DNA of 64,000 bases from assembly GCA_937924995.1 (NCBI GenBank), contig CALEXY010000013.1, positions 75,240-139,239 on the forward strand, written 5' to 3'. The translations under genes and the position numbers were made by a program. This DNA is from an uncultured Candidatus Saccharibacteria bacterium (GTDB taxonomy: Bacteria > Patescibacteriota > Saccharimonadia > Saccharimonadales > Saccharimonadaceae). The first letter of the stretch is position 1. Each line of letters begins with the position of its first letter. The notes below the pieces were generated by a model that worked only from the letters and a program-made list of their open reading frames with translations, was not told the origin of the DNA and made no database searches. This document shows positions 15,618-24,846 of the stretch, in pieces.

Positions 15618-18600
15618 TGGATGGGTCGTCAATACGGAGGTAATTTGCGTTACTATTGTAGTAATTATAGACGGTTCCGGCACCACCGACGAGTTTATTA
15701 TCATCATCGAAGGCATAGGATTTATCAGCAGATGGTTTAACGACAAATTTTTCAGAAACATAGATGGCAGTAAGCTCTCGGTTTTGATAGAACACATTTG
15801 AGAAGCTATTAACGTTTGATGTGTCAAAACCTGATAAATCGACTGAAGTTAATTTGTAATTGCGATAGAATAAGGAACTCATTGTAGTTAGTTTATTACT
15901 GGTCTTAACACCGGTTAAATTAAGAGTAACTAGATTATAACAGTCATTAAAGGCGCTAGACATTGTAGTGACATTTTCGAGGTTGAAATGGCTAAGGTCG
16001 AGGCTAGTAATTTTCGCACCATAGAAGGCCATACTAAAATCTGTGACGTTTTGAGTGTTAAACGAAGAGACGTCAATAGATTCACCTGGGAAGCTATAGA
16101 ACATCTGATTCATAGTAGTAAGACTACTGGTGTCAAATGGTAGTTTAAGATGGAGATTGGTTGGAAGAGTATAGATTTGAGCAAACATCCTAGACATGTC
16201 GGTAACTTTCGAAGTATTGAAGGTGGCTGGGAAGGTGATTTTAGTTGCTTTGGTTTTATCGAACATAGATGCCAAAGTTGTAGCTTCTGGTGCGCCTACG
16301 AAATTAGTTACATCAATCTCGCTAATATTAGATTCTTTAAACATATTAGCCATGGTTGTAACTTTTTCAGTATTAAAATCTGAACCGAAGATAGCATTTT
16401 GATTTGGTTGAGATTCAAAGGCGAGTTCGAACATGTTTTCCATATTTGTGACATTTCTAGTATTGAGATTGAAGACTTGGGGATCCTTCATATAATAAAC
16501 TCTTCTAAACATGTAAGACATATTTGTCACATTTCTAGTATCAAAGCCTGCAGTAGGAAGATTTTTGATATAAGATTCATTGAACATATGATTCATGTCG
16601 GTAACTTTGCTGGTGTCAAAAACTGCTGGATAAGTAATGTTAACACTATTACTGGTGCGATCAAACATGTAGGCCATATTGGTGACATTTTTAGTATTAA
16701 AGGCTGAAAGATCGAGAGTAGTAAAGCGTGTGTTGGAGAACATGTAACTCATATCAGTAACTTTTCCAGTGTCAAATTTCGCGGTATTAGTAAAGTTACG
16801 AAAAGCAGTAGCATCGTTAAACATGTAACTCATGTCGGTAACATTTTTAGTATTGAATTTTGAAAAATCAATATCTTTTACATACCAACAACCGGCAAAC
16901 ATACGGCTCATATTGGTGACTTCGTCGGTCTTAAATTTGTCACCGAGAATAAGATTTTGAAGATTATAACCACCTTCAAACATCGCAAACATATTAGTGA
17001 CTTTACTAGTATCAAAGTTTGCACCTAGATTTAAAGTTCTAACATCATAAACTTTACGGAACATGCCTTCCATATTAGTAACATTTTTGGTGATAAAGTT
17101 ATCACCCAGAGTAATACTGGAAACTCTACTATATTTATAGCGCTGAGTCTGATCGTTACCGATAAGATAGCTCATATCGGTAACCGCCTCAGTGTTAAAT
17201 GATGAAAGATCTATGGTAGTATCAGAGTCGGTTTGAATATTTTTAAACATAGCTCGCATTTTTTTGAGTTTAGAATTATTAGCTTTTTTCGGCATGTAAA
17301 AACGTACGTAGCTTCTGGAATAGTTTTCGAACATACTTTCAGTATCAGTGAGATTAACAAAATTAGCCTTACCAAAATCAATCATAGTGGTGCTTGAATT
17401 TTTAAACATGGAATTAGTAGAGGTGGTGTATTTACCAAAGTTTTCAGATGCGGCATATGCAGAGGAGAGGGAAATTTGACTACCTTCAAAAAGGGAAGTC
17501 ATATCCGAGCTATTTTCAAGAAAATTACCTTCAAGACTTATGCTACTAAAGGCTCTTTGACCATTGTTTTTAAACATGGAATTAGTGGAAACTGGACTCG
17601 TAGTATTAATTTTGATATTTGGTTGAAGATTGGACAATTCAAACATGGAATCTAAATTGGTTGGATTGGCTTTTGCAATTGAATTTACCATATTGGATGA
17701 ATATTTAATGTCATAGTATGCAGATTGATTCACATTACCCAATTTATAGAACATATAAGAAAAATCTTTAGTTTTCGAAAAACTTACTCGCCCATCGTTC
17801 GGCCAATTATAATTAAATAATTCGGTAGACACACTATTTAGACCAGAGAACATATAAGACGAGTCGACATTAGTGTAGATGTGATGCGCGTTGGACCAGA
17901 TGGTTAAGGCGTAGCTATTAGTTGAAGATTGAACGGCGGTAAGATAGACTGGTTCTTCGGAATTTTCAGTAGAGATTTTGACGGTCTTTTTGGGAGTACC
18001 GGTTGGTTCAGCATTTGTAAATTTTAAACTATTTATATAAACTGGAAGTTCAGATTTTGGATCATTAAGAATGGCAGGTTCCGTAGTGTTGACGGCTTCA
18101 CGAAGTAGCTTATTAAATTCACGACCAGTAACCAGAGTGGAGCTAATTTCCTCATTAACGACAAGGGAATAGGTAATATCACCAATATATTTTCCGGAGA
18201 CAATTTGTTGGTTGGCACGAGCGAAAAGATTAGCCTTGTAAGTAAAACCATCGGTTGGGGTGGCAGTGTCAGATTTCTTTAAAAGAGTTGGAGTGCTCGG
18301 TTTGCCGATTGGGAAGTAGTTAGAATCACACTTGGTGGTACTGCTATAATATTGGTCACAAAAACCCCAAATATTAATCTGGTCAGCAGCAAAAGAGTAA
18401 TAAGCAGAACTGTTTATTGGTTTAAGGATGGAGTTTGAAGCTTTTTCATTAACGAAATTACCATTTTCGTCACCACCAGATACGTAGAGGGAATAACCTG
18501 CTACACTAGTGGTTTTAGCGGTAGCTTGCATGCCGGAAGCGCGAAGCATGATTTGTTCGGTACCTTGTGGAGTGAGGTCAATGTTAAAATTGCCGGTAAC

Positions 18601-18741
18601 GGTTAGAGACGCAGATGAATCTTCGGCATAAACATTGCTTGGGGAATTAAAAATAACAAAAGCCGACCCAAGTAGGGCAAGCAGAATTAAACTTCTCTTA
18701 ACCAAAAAATTAATTTGGTTAAGACCAAATAGTCTCAACAC
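15577..18741 (-). CDS. Large BspA-like leucine-rich surface protein
   Basis: A 1054-residue exported protein. A signal peptide over about 1-40 ends near VYA; the start is GTG 18741 with GGAGG upstream (TTG 18738 is an alternative). Residues about 40-230 form an N-terminal beta-type domain. From about 290 to 990 there are roughly 25 repeats of the 26-residue F-(N/D)T-x-x-V-T-x-M-x-x-M-F type (DUF285/BspA family, also Listeria and Mycoplasma surface repeats). A C-terminal cap has YLRIDDPSNGKPGYFTYKAAP. There is no LPxTG motif and no C-terminal helix, so surface attachment is unclear. Related repeats mediate host-cell or matrix binding. Two shorter paralogues lie at 49.9 and 62.0 kb. Confidence 0.88.
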   Translation of the reverse strand: MLRLFGLNQINFLVKRSLILLALLGSAFVIFNSPSNVYAEDSSASLTVTGNFNIDLTPQGTEQIMLRASGMQATAKTTSVAGYSLYVSGGDENGNFVNEKASNSILKPINSSAYYSFAADQINIWGFCDQYYSSTTKCDSNYFPIGKPSTPTLLKKSDTATPTDGFTYKANLFARANQQIVSGKYIGDITYSLVVNEEISSTLVTGREFNKLLREAVNTTEPAILNDPKSELPVYINSLKFTNAEPTGTPKKTVKISTENSEEPVYLTAVQSSTNSYALTIWSNAHHIYTNVDSSYMFSGLNSVSTELFNYNWPNDGRVSFSKTKDFSYMFYKLGNVNQSAYYDIKYSSNMVNSIAKANPTNLDSMFELSNLQPNIKINTTSPVSTNSMFKNNGQRAFSSISLEGNFLENSSDMTSLFEGSQISLSSAYAASENFGKYTTSTNSMFKNSSTTMIDFGKANFVNLTDTESMFENYSRSYVRFYMPKKANNSKLKKMRAMFKNIQTDSDTTIDLSSFNTEAVTDMSYLIGNDQTQRYKYSRVSSITLGDNFITKNVTNMEGMFRKVYDVRTLNLGANFDTSKVTNMFAMFEGGYNLQNLILGDKFKTDEVTNMSRMFAGCWYVKDIDFSKFNTKNVTDMSYMFNDATAFRNFTNTAKFDTGKVTDMSYMFSNTRFTTLDLSAFNTKNVTNMAYMFDRTSNSVNITYPAVFDTSKVTDMNHMFNESYIKNLPTAGFDTRNVTNMSYMFRRVYYMKDPQVFNLNTRNVTNMENMFELAFESQPNQNAIFGSDFNTEKVTTMANMFKESNISEIDVTNFVGAPEATTLASMFDKTKATKITFPATFNTSKVTDMSRMFAQIYTLPTNLHLKLPFDTSSLTTMNQMFYSFPGESIDVSSFNTQNVTDFSMAFYGAKITSLDLSHFNLENVTTMSSAFNDCYNLVTLNLTGVKTSNKLTTMSSLFYRNYKLTSVDLSGFDTSNVNSFSNVFYQNRELTAIYVSEKFVVKPSADKSYAFDDDNKLVGGAGTVYNYYNSNANYLRIDDPSNGKPGYFTYKAAP

Positions 18742-18835
18742 AAATAAACCTCCAATAAACTAATTATGCTTAATTATATACGAAACTGGTCGGATTTTCA
18801 AATAAAAAAATTGAGATTGAATGGTAATTTGGAGA

Positions 18836-19888
18836 TTATTTAATTTCGGAGCGGGGAAGGATGTTGAGTTTATATGGGTCGGAAGGTTGGACGCCGGATT
18901 GGATTTCGTAATAAGCGGCGGAAGCGACCATGGCGGCGTTATCACCGGAAAATTTGGGGAGTGGAAAATAACATTTAAGATTTTTGAATTTTGATTCCAG
19001 TTTTTTGGCATCCTCACGAAGAGTTTGATTAGCAGAAACGCCGCCAGCGATGACGAGAGATTTGGTTTCGGGATTTTGTTTAATGGCAGTAGTGATTTTT
19101 TCGAGAAGAATATCAGTGACGGCTTGATCAAAAGAAGCGGCGAAATCCGCCTTGGTGGTATCGTCGAGTAAGTCGGCGAGCTTGGAGGATGGGTAGGAAA
19201 TCGGAACATTGACTAGATTTTGGACAGTACGTAGAAAGGCAGTTTTGAGACCAGAAAAAGAAAAATCGAGAGAATTGGCGAGTGGGTGAGGAAAATTAAA
19301 ACGATGAGGATTACCAGATTTAGCGAGCTTAGAAATAGCAGGACCACCAGGATAGGGAAGGCCGAGAATTTTGGCGATTTTATCGAAGCATTCGCCGACA
19401 GCATCATCACGGGTAGAGGCGATAATTTCAAAATGATTATGAGAGGACATGCGGATGATTTGAGTATGACCACCGGAAATGACGAGGGCAAGAAGAGGAA
19501 ATTCGGGTTTTTCGGTGAGCCAGTTGGCATAAATATGAGATTTAAGATGATGTACTGGGTAAAATGGAATATCATGCAAAATGCTGATAGTACGAGCCGA
19601 TAGAGTGCCGACAAGAAGTGACCCGAGAAGCCCTGGGGTATGAGTGACGGCGATGGCGTCAATTTGTGACCAATCATTCGGTTTGAGGCCGGCTTCAGTG
19701 AAAGCCTGGTGGATAACCGGCTGGATGGCTTCGAGATGGGAGCGGGCAGCAATTTCAGGAATTACACCACCGTAATTTGCAAAGATATCGATTTGAGAAA
19801 CTACAACATTGCTCAAAATTTGATCACCATTTTCGACAATGGCGGCGGCGGTTTCATCACAAGAAGTTTCGATACCCAAAATTTTCAT
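18836..19888 (-). CDS. tsaD: tRNA N6-adenosine threonylcarbamoyltransferase
   Basis: A 350-residue ASKHA-fold protein. It starts MKILGIETSCDETAAAIVE, has the metal-binding pair in HHLKSH (about 115-120), and carries ALVISGGHTQ and GECFDKIAKILGLPYPGGP. The C-terminal nucleotide-binding part includes VIAGGVSANQTLR and DNAAMVA. TsaD transfers the threonylcarbamoyl group to A37 of tRNAs reading ANN codons. The -10 box (TATAAT) ends six bases before the ATG, so the mRNA is likely leaderless. The partner proteins TsaB, TsaC and TsaE are not in this window. Confidence 0.94.
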   Translation of the reverse strand: MKILGIETSCDETAAAIVENGDQILSNVVVSQIDIFANYGGVIPEIAARSHLEAIQPVIHQAFTEAGLKPNDWSQIDAIAVTHTPGLLGSLLVGTLSARTISILHDIPFYPVHHLKSHIYANWLTEKPEFPLLALVISGGHTQIIRMSSHNHFEIIASTRDDAVGECFDKIAKILGLPYPGGPAISKLAKSGNPHRFNFPHPLANSLDFSFSGLKTAFLRTVQNLVNVPISYPSSKLADLLDDTTKADFAASFDQAVTDILLEKITTAIKQNPETKSLVIAGGVSANQTLREDAKKLESKFKNLKCYFPLPKFSGDNAAMVASAAYYEIQSGVQPSDPYKLNILPRSEIK

Positions 19889-19894
19889 GAGTAA

Positions 19895-19900
19895 ATTATA
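19895..19900 (-). promoter_or_regulatory. -10 box for tsaD (extended, leaderless)
   Basis: On the minus strand TGGTATAAT ends six bases before the tsaD start codon. Confidence 0.65.
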
Positions 19901-19922
19901 CCACGAACAGGGAAGAATGGTT

Positions 19923-21128
19923 TTAGCGATTTGGTTGTTTGATGGAATCGATAGGGTTCTTACCTGCAGCTTTTAAAGATGGAATGGTGCCAGAAATAAA
20001 ACCAGTGAAAAGGGCGACACCGAGAGCGATGGCAGGAATTTCTGGTGAGAAGTAAATTTTGAATTCAGTGAGAAAGGCGGTGACGAGAAGTGCGGCATAA
20101 CCGATAACGAAACCGAGTACAGCGCCAGAGATATTGAGTAGGATGGATTCGAAAATAAACTGTAGGAAAATATTAAAGTGAGTAGCACCGATGGCTTTTC
20201 GGACGCCGATTTCGTGAGTGCGTTCGGTGACCGTGGCAATCATAATACTGGTAATACTAATTGAGCCGACAATAATAGAGATAATCGCGATAATGGAAAG
20301 TAAGACGGTGATAAGTTTGATATTAGAAGAGGCAGGATGAGAAATCTGCTCTTCAGATGCGAGCTGGAAAGTACCGGAGAGATTAGGATTTTCGGAAAGT
20401 TTTTTATTCAGAGAATCTTTCACGGAAAGCATAGTGGTATGATCTGGTAATTGAATAAGCACTTTTTCGATAATGGGATTCAAAGTAGCTAACTGATCGA
20501 AATTCACCAGGCCGACTTGGTTGAAATTAAAGCGAGTGAAATTACGCGGATTGTCTTGATTTTCGAGAACGCCAGTGACAATGTAACGTTCACCCTTGAT
20601 ATTGACGGTTTTGCCAATACTTTCGGCGGTGCCAAAAAGTTGAAGGGAGAGATTGTGACCCAGGACGATAGTCTTGAGGCTGGCATCACTCTGGAAAGAG
20701 CCAGTTTTAACTTTAAGGCCGAGGGTTTTGAGAGCAGATTCGTAGAGGCCAAGAATATTGCCATTGGCGACAAGATTATCACCGGAAAGATTACAGGTGA
20801 TAGGGGCAAAAGGTGAGATAGCGGCAGTGGTATTGATAGATTTTTGGACAAGTTCAACAGTTTCTTTATTAAAAGGGGAAGAGATGAGGGGTTTGGCAGT
20901 GAGGATGGAGGAAATATCGGTGGCTTCATCGGATTTTTGTTGAAGCACCAGGAGGGCGTCGTTAGTTTCGGCCTTAACGAGATTTTTGAAACTGCCAATA
21001 ATACCAAAAGTATAGACGATGCTAGCGATACCAATAGCAATACCAAGAGAGGTGAGAAATGTACGCAATTTTTGACGCTTCAAGGAAGAGCGGGCGATGG
21101 CGTAATTCGTGCGAAGCAACAATGACAT
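19923..21128 (-). CDS. MacB/FtsX-type ABC transporter permease
   Basis: A 401-residue protein. A first helix lies at about residues 22-45 (KLRTFLTSLGIAIGIASIVY), then a large extracytoplasmic domain of about 220 residues. Three C-terminal helices span about 275-390, with the hallmark ERTHEIGVRKAIGAT loop between the second and third helices. This is the MacB topology, used for export or extraction of peptides, lipoproteins or drugs at the outer face of the membrane rather than for ion import. Its ATG overlaps the stop of the ATPase gene (TAATG at 21126-21130), so the two are translated together as one exporter. Confidence 0.9.
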   Translation of the reverse strand: MSLLLRTNYAIARSSLKRQKLRTFLTSLGIAIGIASIVYTFGIIGSFKNLVKAETNDALLVLQQKSDEATDISSILTAKPLISSPFNKETVELVQKSINTTAAISPFAPITCNLSGDNLVANGNILGLYESALKTLGLKVKTGSFQSDASLKTIVLGHNLSLQLFGTAESIGKTVNIKGERYIVTGVLENQDNPRNFTRFNFNQVGLVNFDQLATLNPIIEKVLIQLPDHTTMLSVKDSLNKKLSENPNLSGTFQLASEEQISHPASSNIKLITVLLSIIAIISIIVGSISITSIMIATVTERTHEIGVRKAIGATHFNIFLQFIFESILLNISGAVLGFVIGYAALLVTAFLTEFKIYFSPEIPAIALGVALFTGFISGTIPSLKAAGKNPIDSIKQPNR

Positions 21129-22426
21129 TATTTATGACCTTTCTTTTTTGCAGATTTTTTAGTGTGAGACTTAGCGGAATTATTTTTAGCGGATTTTTTG
21201 CCGAAATTAAGATTAAATTTGAGTGCGGAGTTAGATTTATTACGTTTGATTGGGGTAATGGTGGCAATTTGGGAAACACGCTCAGTTTTTTCTGGTTCAT
21301 TTTCAGAAACTGCAGGCTCAACTGGTTCGGTTTCAGTTTTAGCTGGAGGGAAATATTCCTTGACTGGAGTAGAGGTTGGCTTTTTAGCAGAATTTGGAAG
21401 TTCGGAAATGGTACCAAGATTGTAGGAAAGAGGTTTTTCGGCGGATTTTTCAGTAGGTTTCTCTGGAGTATTTGGGATAAATTTTGGTTCAAAAGGATTA
21501 ACGGTGGATTCTGGACTACGGGTAATTTTGGGACGAGGAGTTTCAAGTTTTGGTTCAGGTGCAACGCGAGATATCTCAGGTTTAGTAACGCGAGGGGTTT
21601 CTGGTTTAGTAACACGAGATGATTCTGCATTAATAACTTGAGGAGTTTCTGGTTTAGGGGTTTTGGAATTGAAGTGAATATCAATGCGTTCTGGGAGATT
21701 ATGATCAGCGACAAATTTGAAATCACGGTCAATTGAGCCGTCGATCATATGAAGGACACGGGTGGCGTACTTGGTGAGGGCTGGGTTGTGGGTGACCATA
21801 ATAATAGTATTGCCGGCCTGGTGAACACGGTGAAGTTCTTGCATAACAGCTTCGGAGCTCTTTGTATCGAGACTACCGGTCGGCTCGTCGGCAAGAATGA
21901 TTTCCGGATTAGCGACCAGGGCGCGAGCGATGGCGACGCGTTGTTTTTGACCACCGGAGAGTTGGTATGGATAATAATATTCTTTGGTTTGAAGATCGAA
22001 ATTTTTTAGAGTTTCGGAAGCCTTAATGATAGCTTTAGTGTGGCTGACGCCAGCATAGATAAGAGGTAGGGCAACATTCTCAAGAACCGTGAGAGTAGGA
22101 ATTAAGTTATATTCCTGGAAAATAATACCTATTTTTTGCGAACGAAGTTTGGCAAGACGACGACTACTGAAATGAGAGGTCGGAGTTTGATTTAAGAAAT
22201 ATTGACCAGAGGTGGGATGGTCGAGAAAACCGAGAATATTAAGTAGGGTGGTTTTACCACAACCAGATGGACCCATGATCATAATAAATTCACCAGGTTT
22301 GACCTGCAAATAGAAATTTTGCAATGCGTAAGATTCTGCTTCACCGATGCCAAAAACACGATTAATATCATGCAGTTCGATCAAGTTATTTGGGGATGTT
22401 TGTTGATTATTTACCTCTTGTGCCAT
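21128..22426 (-). CDS. MacB/LolD-type ABC transporter ATP-binding protein with long tail
   Basis: A 432-residue protein. The ATPase domain fills about 1-250: Walker A GPSGCGKTTLL (52-62), signature LSGGQKQRVAIARAL, Walker B IILADEPTGSLD, switch His in MVTHNP. About 180 further residues follow that such ATPases lack. They are rich in Pro, Thr, Glu and Lys with repeated TKPE-x-(P/S)-RV units, and end in a basic KKSAKKKGHK-like stretch. The tail may be a disordered tether. The -10 box ends seven bases before the ATG (22434-22439), and the gene is divergent from the LCP gene, 63 bases away. Confidence 0.9.
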   Translation of the reverse strand: MAQEVNNQQTSPNNLIELHDINRVFGIGEAESYALQNFYLQVKPGEFIMIMGPSGCGKTTLLNILGFLDHPTSGQYFLNQTPTSHFSSRRLAKLRSQKIGIIFQEYNLIPTLTVLENVALPLIYAGVSHTKAIIKASETLKNFDLQTKEYYYPYQLSGGQKQRVAIARALVANPEIILADEPTGSLDTKSSEAVMQELHRVHQAGNTIIMVTHNPALTKYATRVLHMIDGSIDRDFKFVADHNLPERIDIHFNSKTPKPETPQVINAESSRVTKPETPRVTKPEISRVAPEPKLETPRPKITRSPESTVNPFEPKFIPNTPEKPTEKSAEKPLSYNLGTISELPNSAKKPTSTPVKEYFPPAKTETEPVEPAVSENEPEKTERVSQIATITPIKRNKSNSALKFNLNFGKKSAKNNSAKSHTKKSAKKKGHK

Positions 22427-22433
22427 TAGTCTT

Positions 22434-22439
22434 ATTATA
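22434..22439 (-). promoter_or_regulatory. -10 box for the ABC exporter operon
   Basis: TATAAT on the minus strand, seven bases from the ATG; a leaderless arrangement. Confidence 0.55.
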
Positions 22440-22489
22440 AACTAAAAAGAAAAATATGTTATGATTATGTAGAAATTTATTGGGTTTTT

Positions 22490-23956
22490 ATGGCAAAGAA
22501 AAAAAAGTCGAAGAAAAGTGGGGTAAACCAAAAGAAAAATCATAATCACGCTAGGAAAAAAATGGCGGTGAAGGATTTTTCCAATGCTAAAAATTATGTT
22601 GAAAAAGCAGAAGCAGTTTCGAATGAAGTCGACTCAAATGTGATGCCGAAAAAGGATGCTGAAAAAATAGCAAAAGCGGAATCGAAAAAAGCAGAAGCGA
22701 TTTCAAAAAAAACAGAAGCGGAATTAGAAAAAGCGGAAGCGATTTCTGAAAAAATGGAAGTAGTTTCGGAGAAAGCGGAAGCAGAAACTGAAAAACCAAA
22801 AACGGAAAATATTGTAAAATCCCAAAAATTGAAGACGAAAAAATCAGACAAAAATAAAGTACCGCTCTGGGCAAAAATTGTAATGATTGCCTTGTCGGTA
22901 ATTTTGGTTTTAATTATTACGGCAATCACTTTGATGTATATGTTGCTTTCTCATTCGACCGCGGTATTTAAGGGTAATCCAATGGATATTTTGATTAGTT
23001 CGGAATTAAAAAAGGATGAAAATGGGCAGACGAATTTCTTGATTTTTGGTACTTCGGAAGATGCAAAAGGCCACGGTGGACAAGAGTTGACCGATTCAAT
23101 TTTGGTGGCTTCGATTAATCAGGAATACAAAACGGCGAAAGTTTTTAGTGTGCCACGTGATTTATGGGTGAATTATTCGGTGCCTGGCAGTGAGCCAATG
23201 AGCTGCACAGTGGGGAGTCAAGGAAAAATTAATGCAACTTATCTTTGTGCGCTGGAAGAATATAGAAATACAATGAACGGAACTAGCGCAAAAGAAGCAG
23301 CTTCGTTATATTTTGCGAAAAAAATCTCTGAGGTGACGGGTTTTTCGATGCATTATTATGTGGCGGCGGACTGGAGTGCGGTAAAAATGATTGTGGATAA
23401 AATTGGGGGAATCGATGTGGATGTTTATGCGGACGACGAGGATGGGATTCATGATTCATGTCAAGGAATTGATCTGAAAAAAGGCATGTACTACAACATG
23501 AACGGGGATCTGGCGATGAAATTAGCGAGAGCGAGAAATGCGGCCTGTAAACCTGGGGATTATGGTTTATCACGTAGTAATTTTGACCGCGAGATTAATC
23601 AGCAGAGAATTATGAATGCGATTAAAAACAAGGTTTCGAGTATCGGAATTTTGATGAATCCGGGTAAGGTGATGAGTATTATTGATGGACTGGGGGATAA
23701 TCTGCGAACTAATATTGTGATGTCGGAAGTAAGAACTTTGATTGATTTTGGTACGAAACTAGAAGAGGGAATTCAGCCAATTTCGACGGTTGATCAATTT
23801 GGTACTGGTAGAATTGGTTTATCGAGTGTGGTAATTCCGGCGGGTGCTTCGACTTATTCAGAAGGTTCGCTATATAATTACACAAATTTTCAGAGATATC
23901 TGCGTAGTCAGATTGTGGTGCTGAAAGAAATTAAAACGGAGACTAAGACAGAATAA
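22490..23956 (+). CDS. LytR-CpsA-Psr (LCP) family phosphotransferase
   Basis: A 488-residue protein. Residues 1-120 are Lys/Glu/Ala-rich, with short repeats of the KAEAISKK type and likely coiled coil. One helix follows at about 125-147 (VPLWAKIVMIALSVILVLI), then an extracytoplasmic LCP domain. LCP features visible are GTSEDAKG...LTDSILVASI, FSVPRDLWV, the IGGIDVDV strand, LARARN, and NFDREINQQRIMNAI. LCP enzymes move glycans from a polyprenyl carrier to peptidoglycan or protein. With the priming transferase at 8.5 kb this suggests wall-linked glycans. The long charged cytoplasmic N-terminus is unusual. Confidence 0.9.
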   Translation: MAKKKKSKKSGVNQKKNHNHARKKMAVKDFSNAKNYVEKAEAVSNEVDSNVMPKKDAEKIAKAESKKAEAISKKTEAELEKAEAISEKMEVVSEKAEAETEKPKTENIVKSQKLKTKKSDKNKVPLWAKIVMIALSVILVLIITAITLMYMLLSHSTAVFKGNPMDILISSELKKDENGQTNFLIFGTSEDAKGHGGQELTDSILVASINQEYKTAKVFSVPRDLWVNYSVPGSEPMSCTVGSQGKINATYLCALEEYRNTMNGTSAKEAASLYFAKKISEVTGFSMHYYVAADWSAVKMIVDKIGGIDVDVYADDEDGIHDSCQGIDLKKGMYYNMNGDLAMKLARARNAACKPGDYGLSRSNFDREINQQRIMNAIKNKVSSIGILMNPGKVMSIIDGLGDNLRTNIVMSEVRTLIDFGTKLEEGIQPISTVDQFGTGRIGLSSVVIPAGASTYSEGSLYNYTNFQRYLRSQIVVLKEIKTETKTE

Positions 23957-23962
23957 TTTTAG

Positions 23963-23991
23963 AAGATTGCGGAAAACGCAATCTTTTTTTG
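23963..23991 (+). terminator. Terminator after the LCP gene
   Basis: AAGATTGCG pairs with CGCAATCTT, 5-base loop, T7 run. Confidence 0.9.
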
Positions 23992-24036
23992 TGAGGAATT
24001 TAGTATAATGAAGAAAAGTAACCGTAAGGAGAATAA

Positions 24037-24450
24037 ATGGCGGGAAGAGAAAATAATAAGAAACGTTTTGTGGTTTGTAATACGGTGCTATTACTAATTT
24101 TAGGATTTGTGTCGGGTGGTTTGACGGTTTGGGGTGTGAGCCAAATTAGGACCGCAATGCGTGCAGGAGTTGAGGTTGATAATGTGCCAGCGATTTGTTT
24201 TGATAAAAGTGAAAAATTGGAAAAAGTATTCTTAAAAAATGCCCGACTTTGCGAGGACTCAGAAAGGGAGAATGTCTCGGATGTGACAAATAATGAAGCA
24301 GCGTTATTTCTTTATAGTCGCATGACTCATATGACAGACATGGGAATCGCCGCAACGGCTACCGCGATTATTGTGCTTGGGAGTATGATGACAATTGGTT
24401 CATTTATTTCGGCAATAGTTTATTTCTTGTATAATAAAAATAATCGCTAG
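24037..24450 (+). CDS. Small two-helix membrane protein, unknown function
   Basis: A 137-residue protein with helices at about 12-35 and 103-130. Between them is a 65-residue loop with two Cys (CFDKSEKLEKVFLKNARLC) that is probably extracytoplasmic and may form a disulphide. TATAAT lies about 24 bases upstream, and AAGGAG sits well placed before the ATG. Downstream are the tRNA-Ser tail modules on the opposite strand. No family is recognised. Confidence 0.6.
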   Translation: MAGRENNKKRFVVCNTVLLLILGFVSGGLTVWGVSQIRTAMRAGVEVDNVPAICFDKSEKLEKVFLKNARLCEDSERENVSDVTNNEAALFLYSRMTHMTDMGIAATATAIIVLGSMMTIGSFISAIVYFLYNKNNR

Positions 24451-24459
24451 GATTACGAA

Positions 24460-24496
24460 AAATAAAATAAGACCCTCTGGGTCTATTTTATTTTAA
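24460..24496 (-). terminator. Hairpin terminator after the distal tail module
   Basis: AAAATAAAATA-GACCC pairs with GGGTC-TATTTTATTTT. The sequence is identical to 24809-24846 after the tRNA itself. It can also serve the plus-strand gene ending at 24450. Confidence 0.75.
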
Positions 24497-24628
24497 TGGC
24501 GGAAGCGAGAGTGTGAGGCTTTTGCTTCGCAAAACCCTTCCGTTCCTCCTCGCTCAAAAAGAAAAAAGCAAGCTTTTTGTCTTTTACTCGCTTTGTCGTC
24601 CGGTCGAACCTGCGGTTCTCATCCTCTC
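24497..24628 (-). repeat. tRNA-Ser tail module, distal copy
   Basis: A 132-base unit read on the minus strand. It begins GAGAGGATGAGAACC, has a GGTTCGACCGGACGAC stretch, an AT-rich hairpin, GAGCGAGGAGGAACGGAA, the hairpin GGGTTTTGC-GAA-GCAAAAGCC, and ends CACTCTCGCTTCCGCCA, a copy of the tRNA-Ser 3' end. The unit is homologous to 24674-24801 and in its right half to 8251-8393. Confidence 0.82.
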
Positions 24629-24673
24629 GTTAGATTTAAAAAAAAGACTAGTAAACTAGTCATTTCTTAAATC
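24629..24673 (-). terminator. Hairpin between the two tail modules
   Basis: AGATTTAAGAAATGACTAG can pair with CTAGTCTTTTTTTTAAATCT through an ACTAGT centre. It differs in sequence from the hairpins on either side but holds the same position. Confidence 0.7.
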
Positions 24674-24801
24674 TGGCGGAAGCGAGAGGATTAAAATTTC
24701 GCTTCGCGAAATCTTTCCGTTCCTCCTCGCTCGCAAAATGAAAATAAATTTTCTTTTGTCTCGCTTCGTCGTCCGGTCTAACCTACGGTTCTCATCCTCT
24801 C
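24674..24801 (-). repeat. tRNA-Ser tail module, proximal copy
   Basis: A 128-base unit on the minus strand. It starts GAGAGGATGAGAACC and ends ATCCTCTCGCTTCCGCCA, so its first and last eight bases pair. The internal hairpin is ATTTCGC-GAA-GCGAAAT. Compared with CTTTTGC-GAA-GCAAAAG in the other copies, two base pairs changed on both sides, so pairing is conserved. Confidence 0.82.
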
Positions 24802-24803
24802 AC

Positions 24804-24846
24804 AAGTTAAAATAAAATAAGACCCTCTGGGTCTATTTTATTTTAA
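24804..24846 (-). terminator. Terminator directly after tRNA-Ser(GGA)
   Basis: The same hairpin as 24460-24496, directly following the encoded CCA. Confidence 0.75.

Noticed and set aside
15577..18741. Sortase-anchored surface protein
   Set aside because: No LPxTG-like motif, C-terminal helix or basic tail is present in any of the three BspA-like proteins.
22594..22929. A 111-codon minus-strand frame rich in Ser/Phe/Ala
   Set aside because: It is opposite the Lys/Glu/Ala repeats of the LCP protein and is explained by them.
24460..24846. A possible CRISPR array made of the repeated units
   Set aside because: Units are 128-132 bases and each contains several hairpins and a tRNA end. There are only two, no short spacers, and no cas genes.
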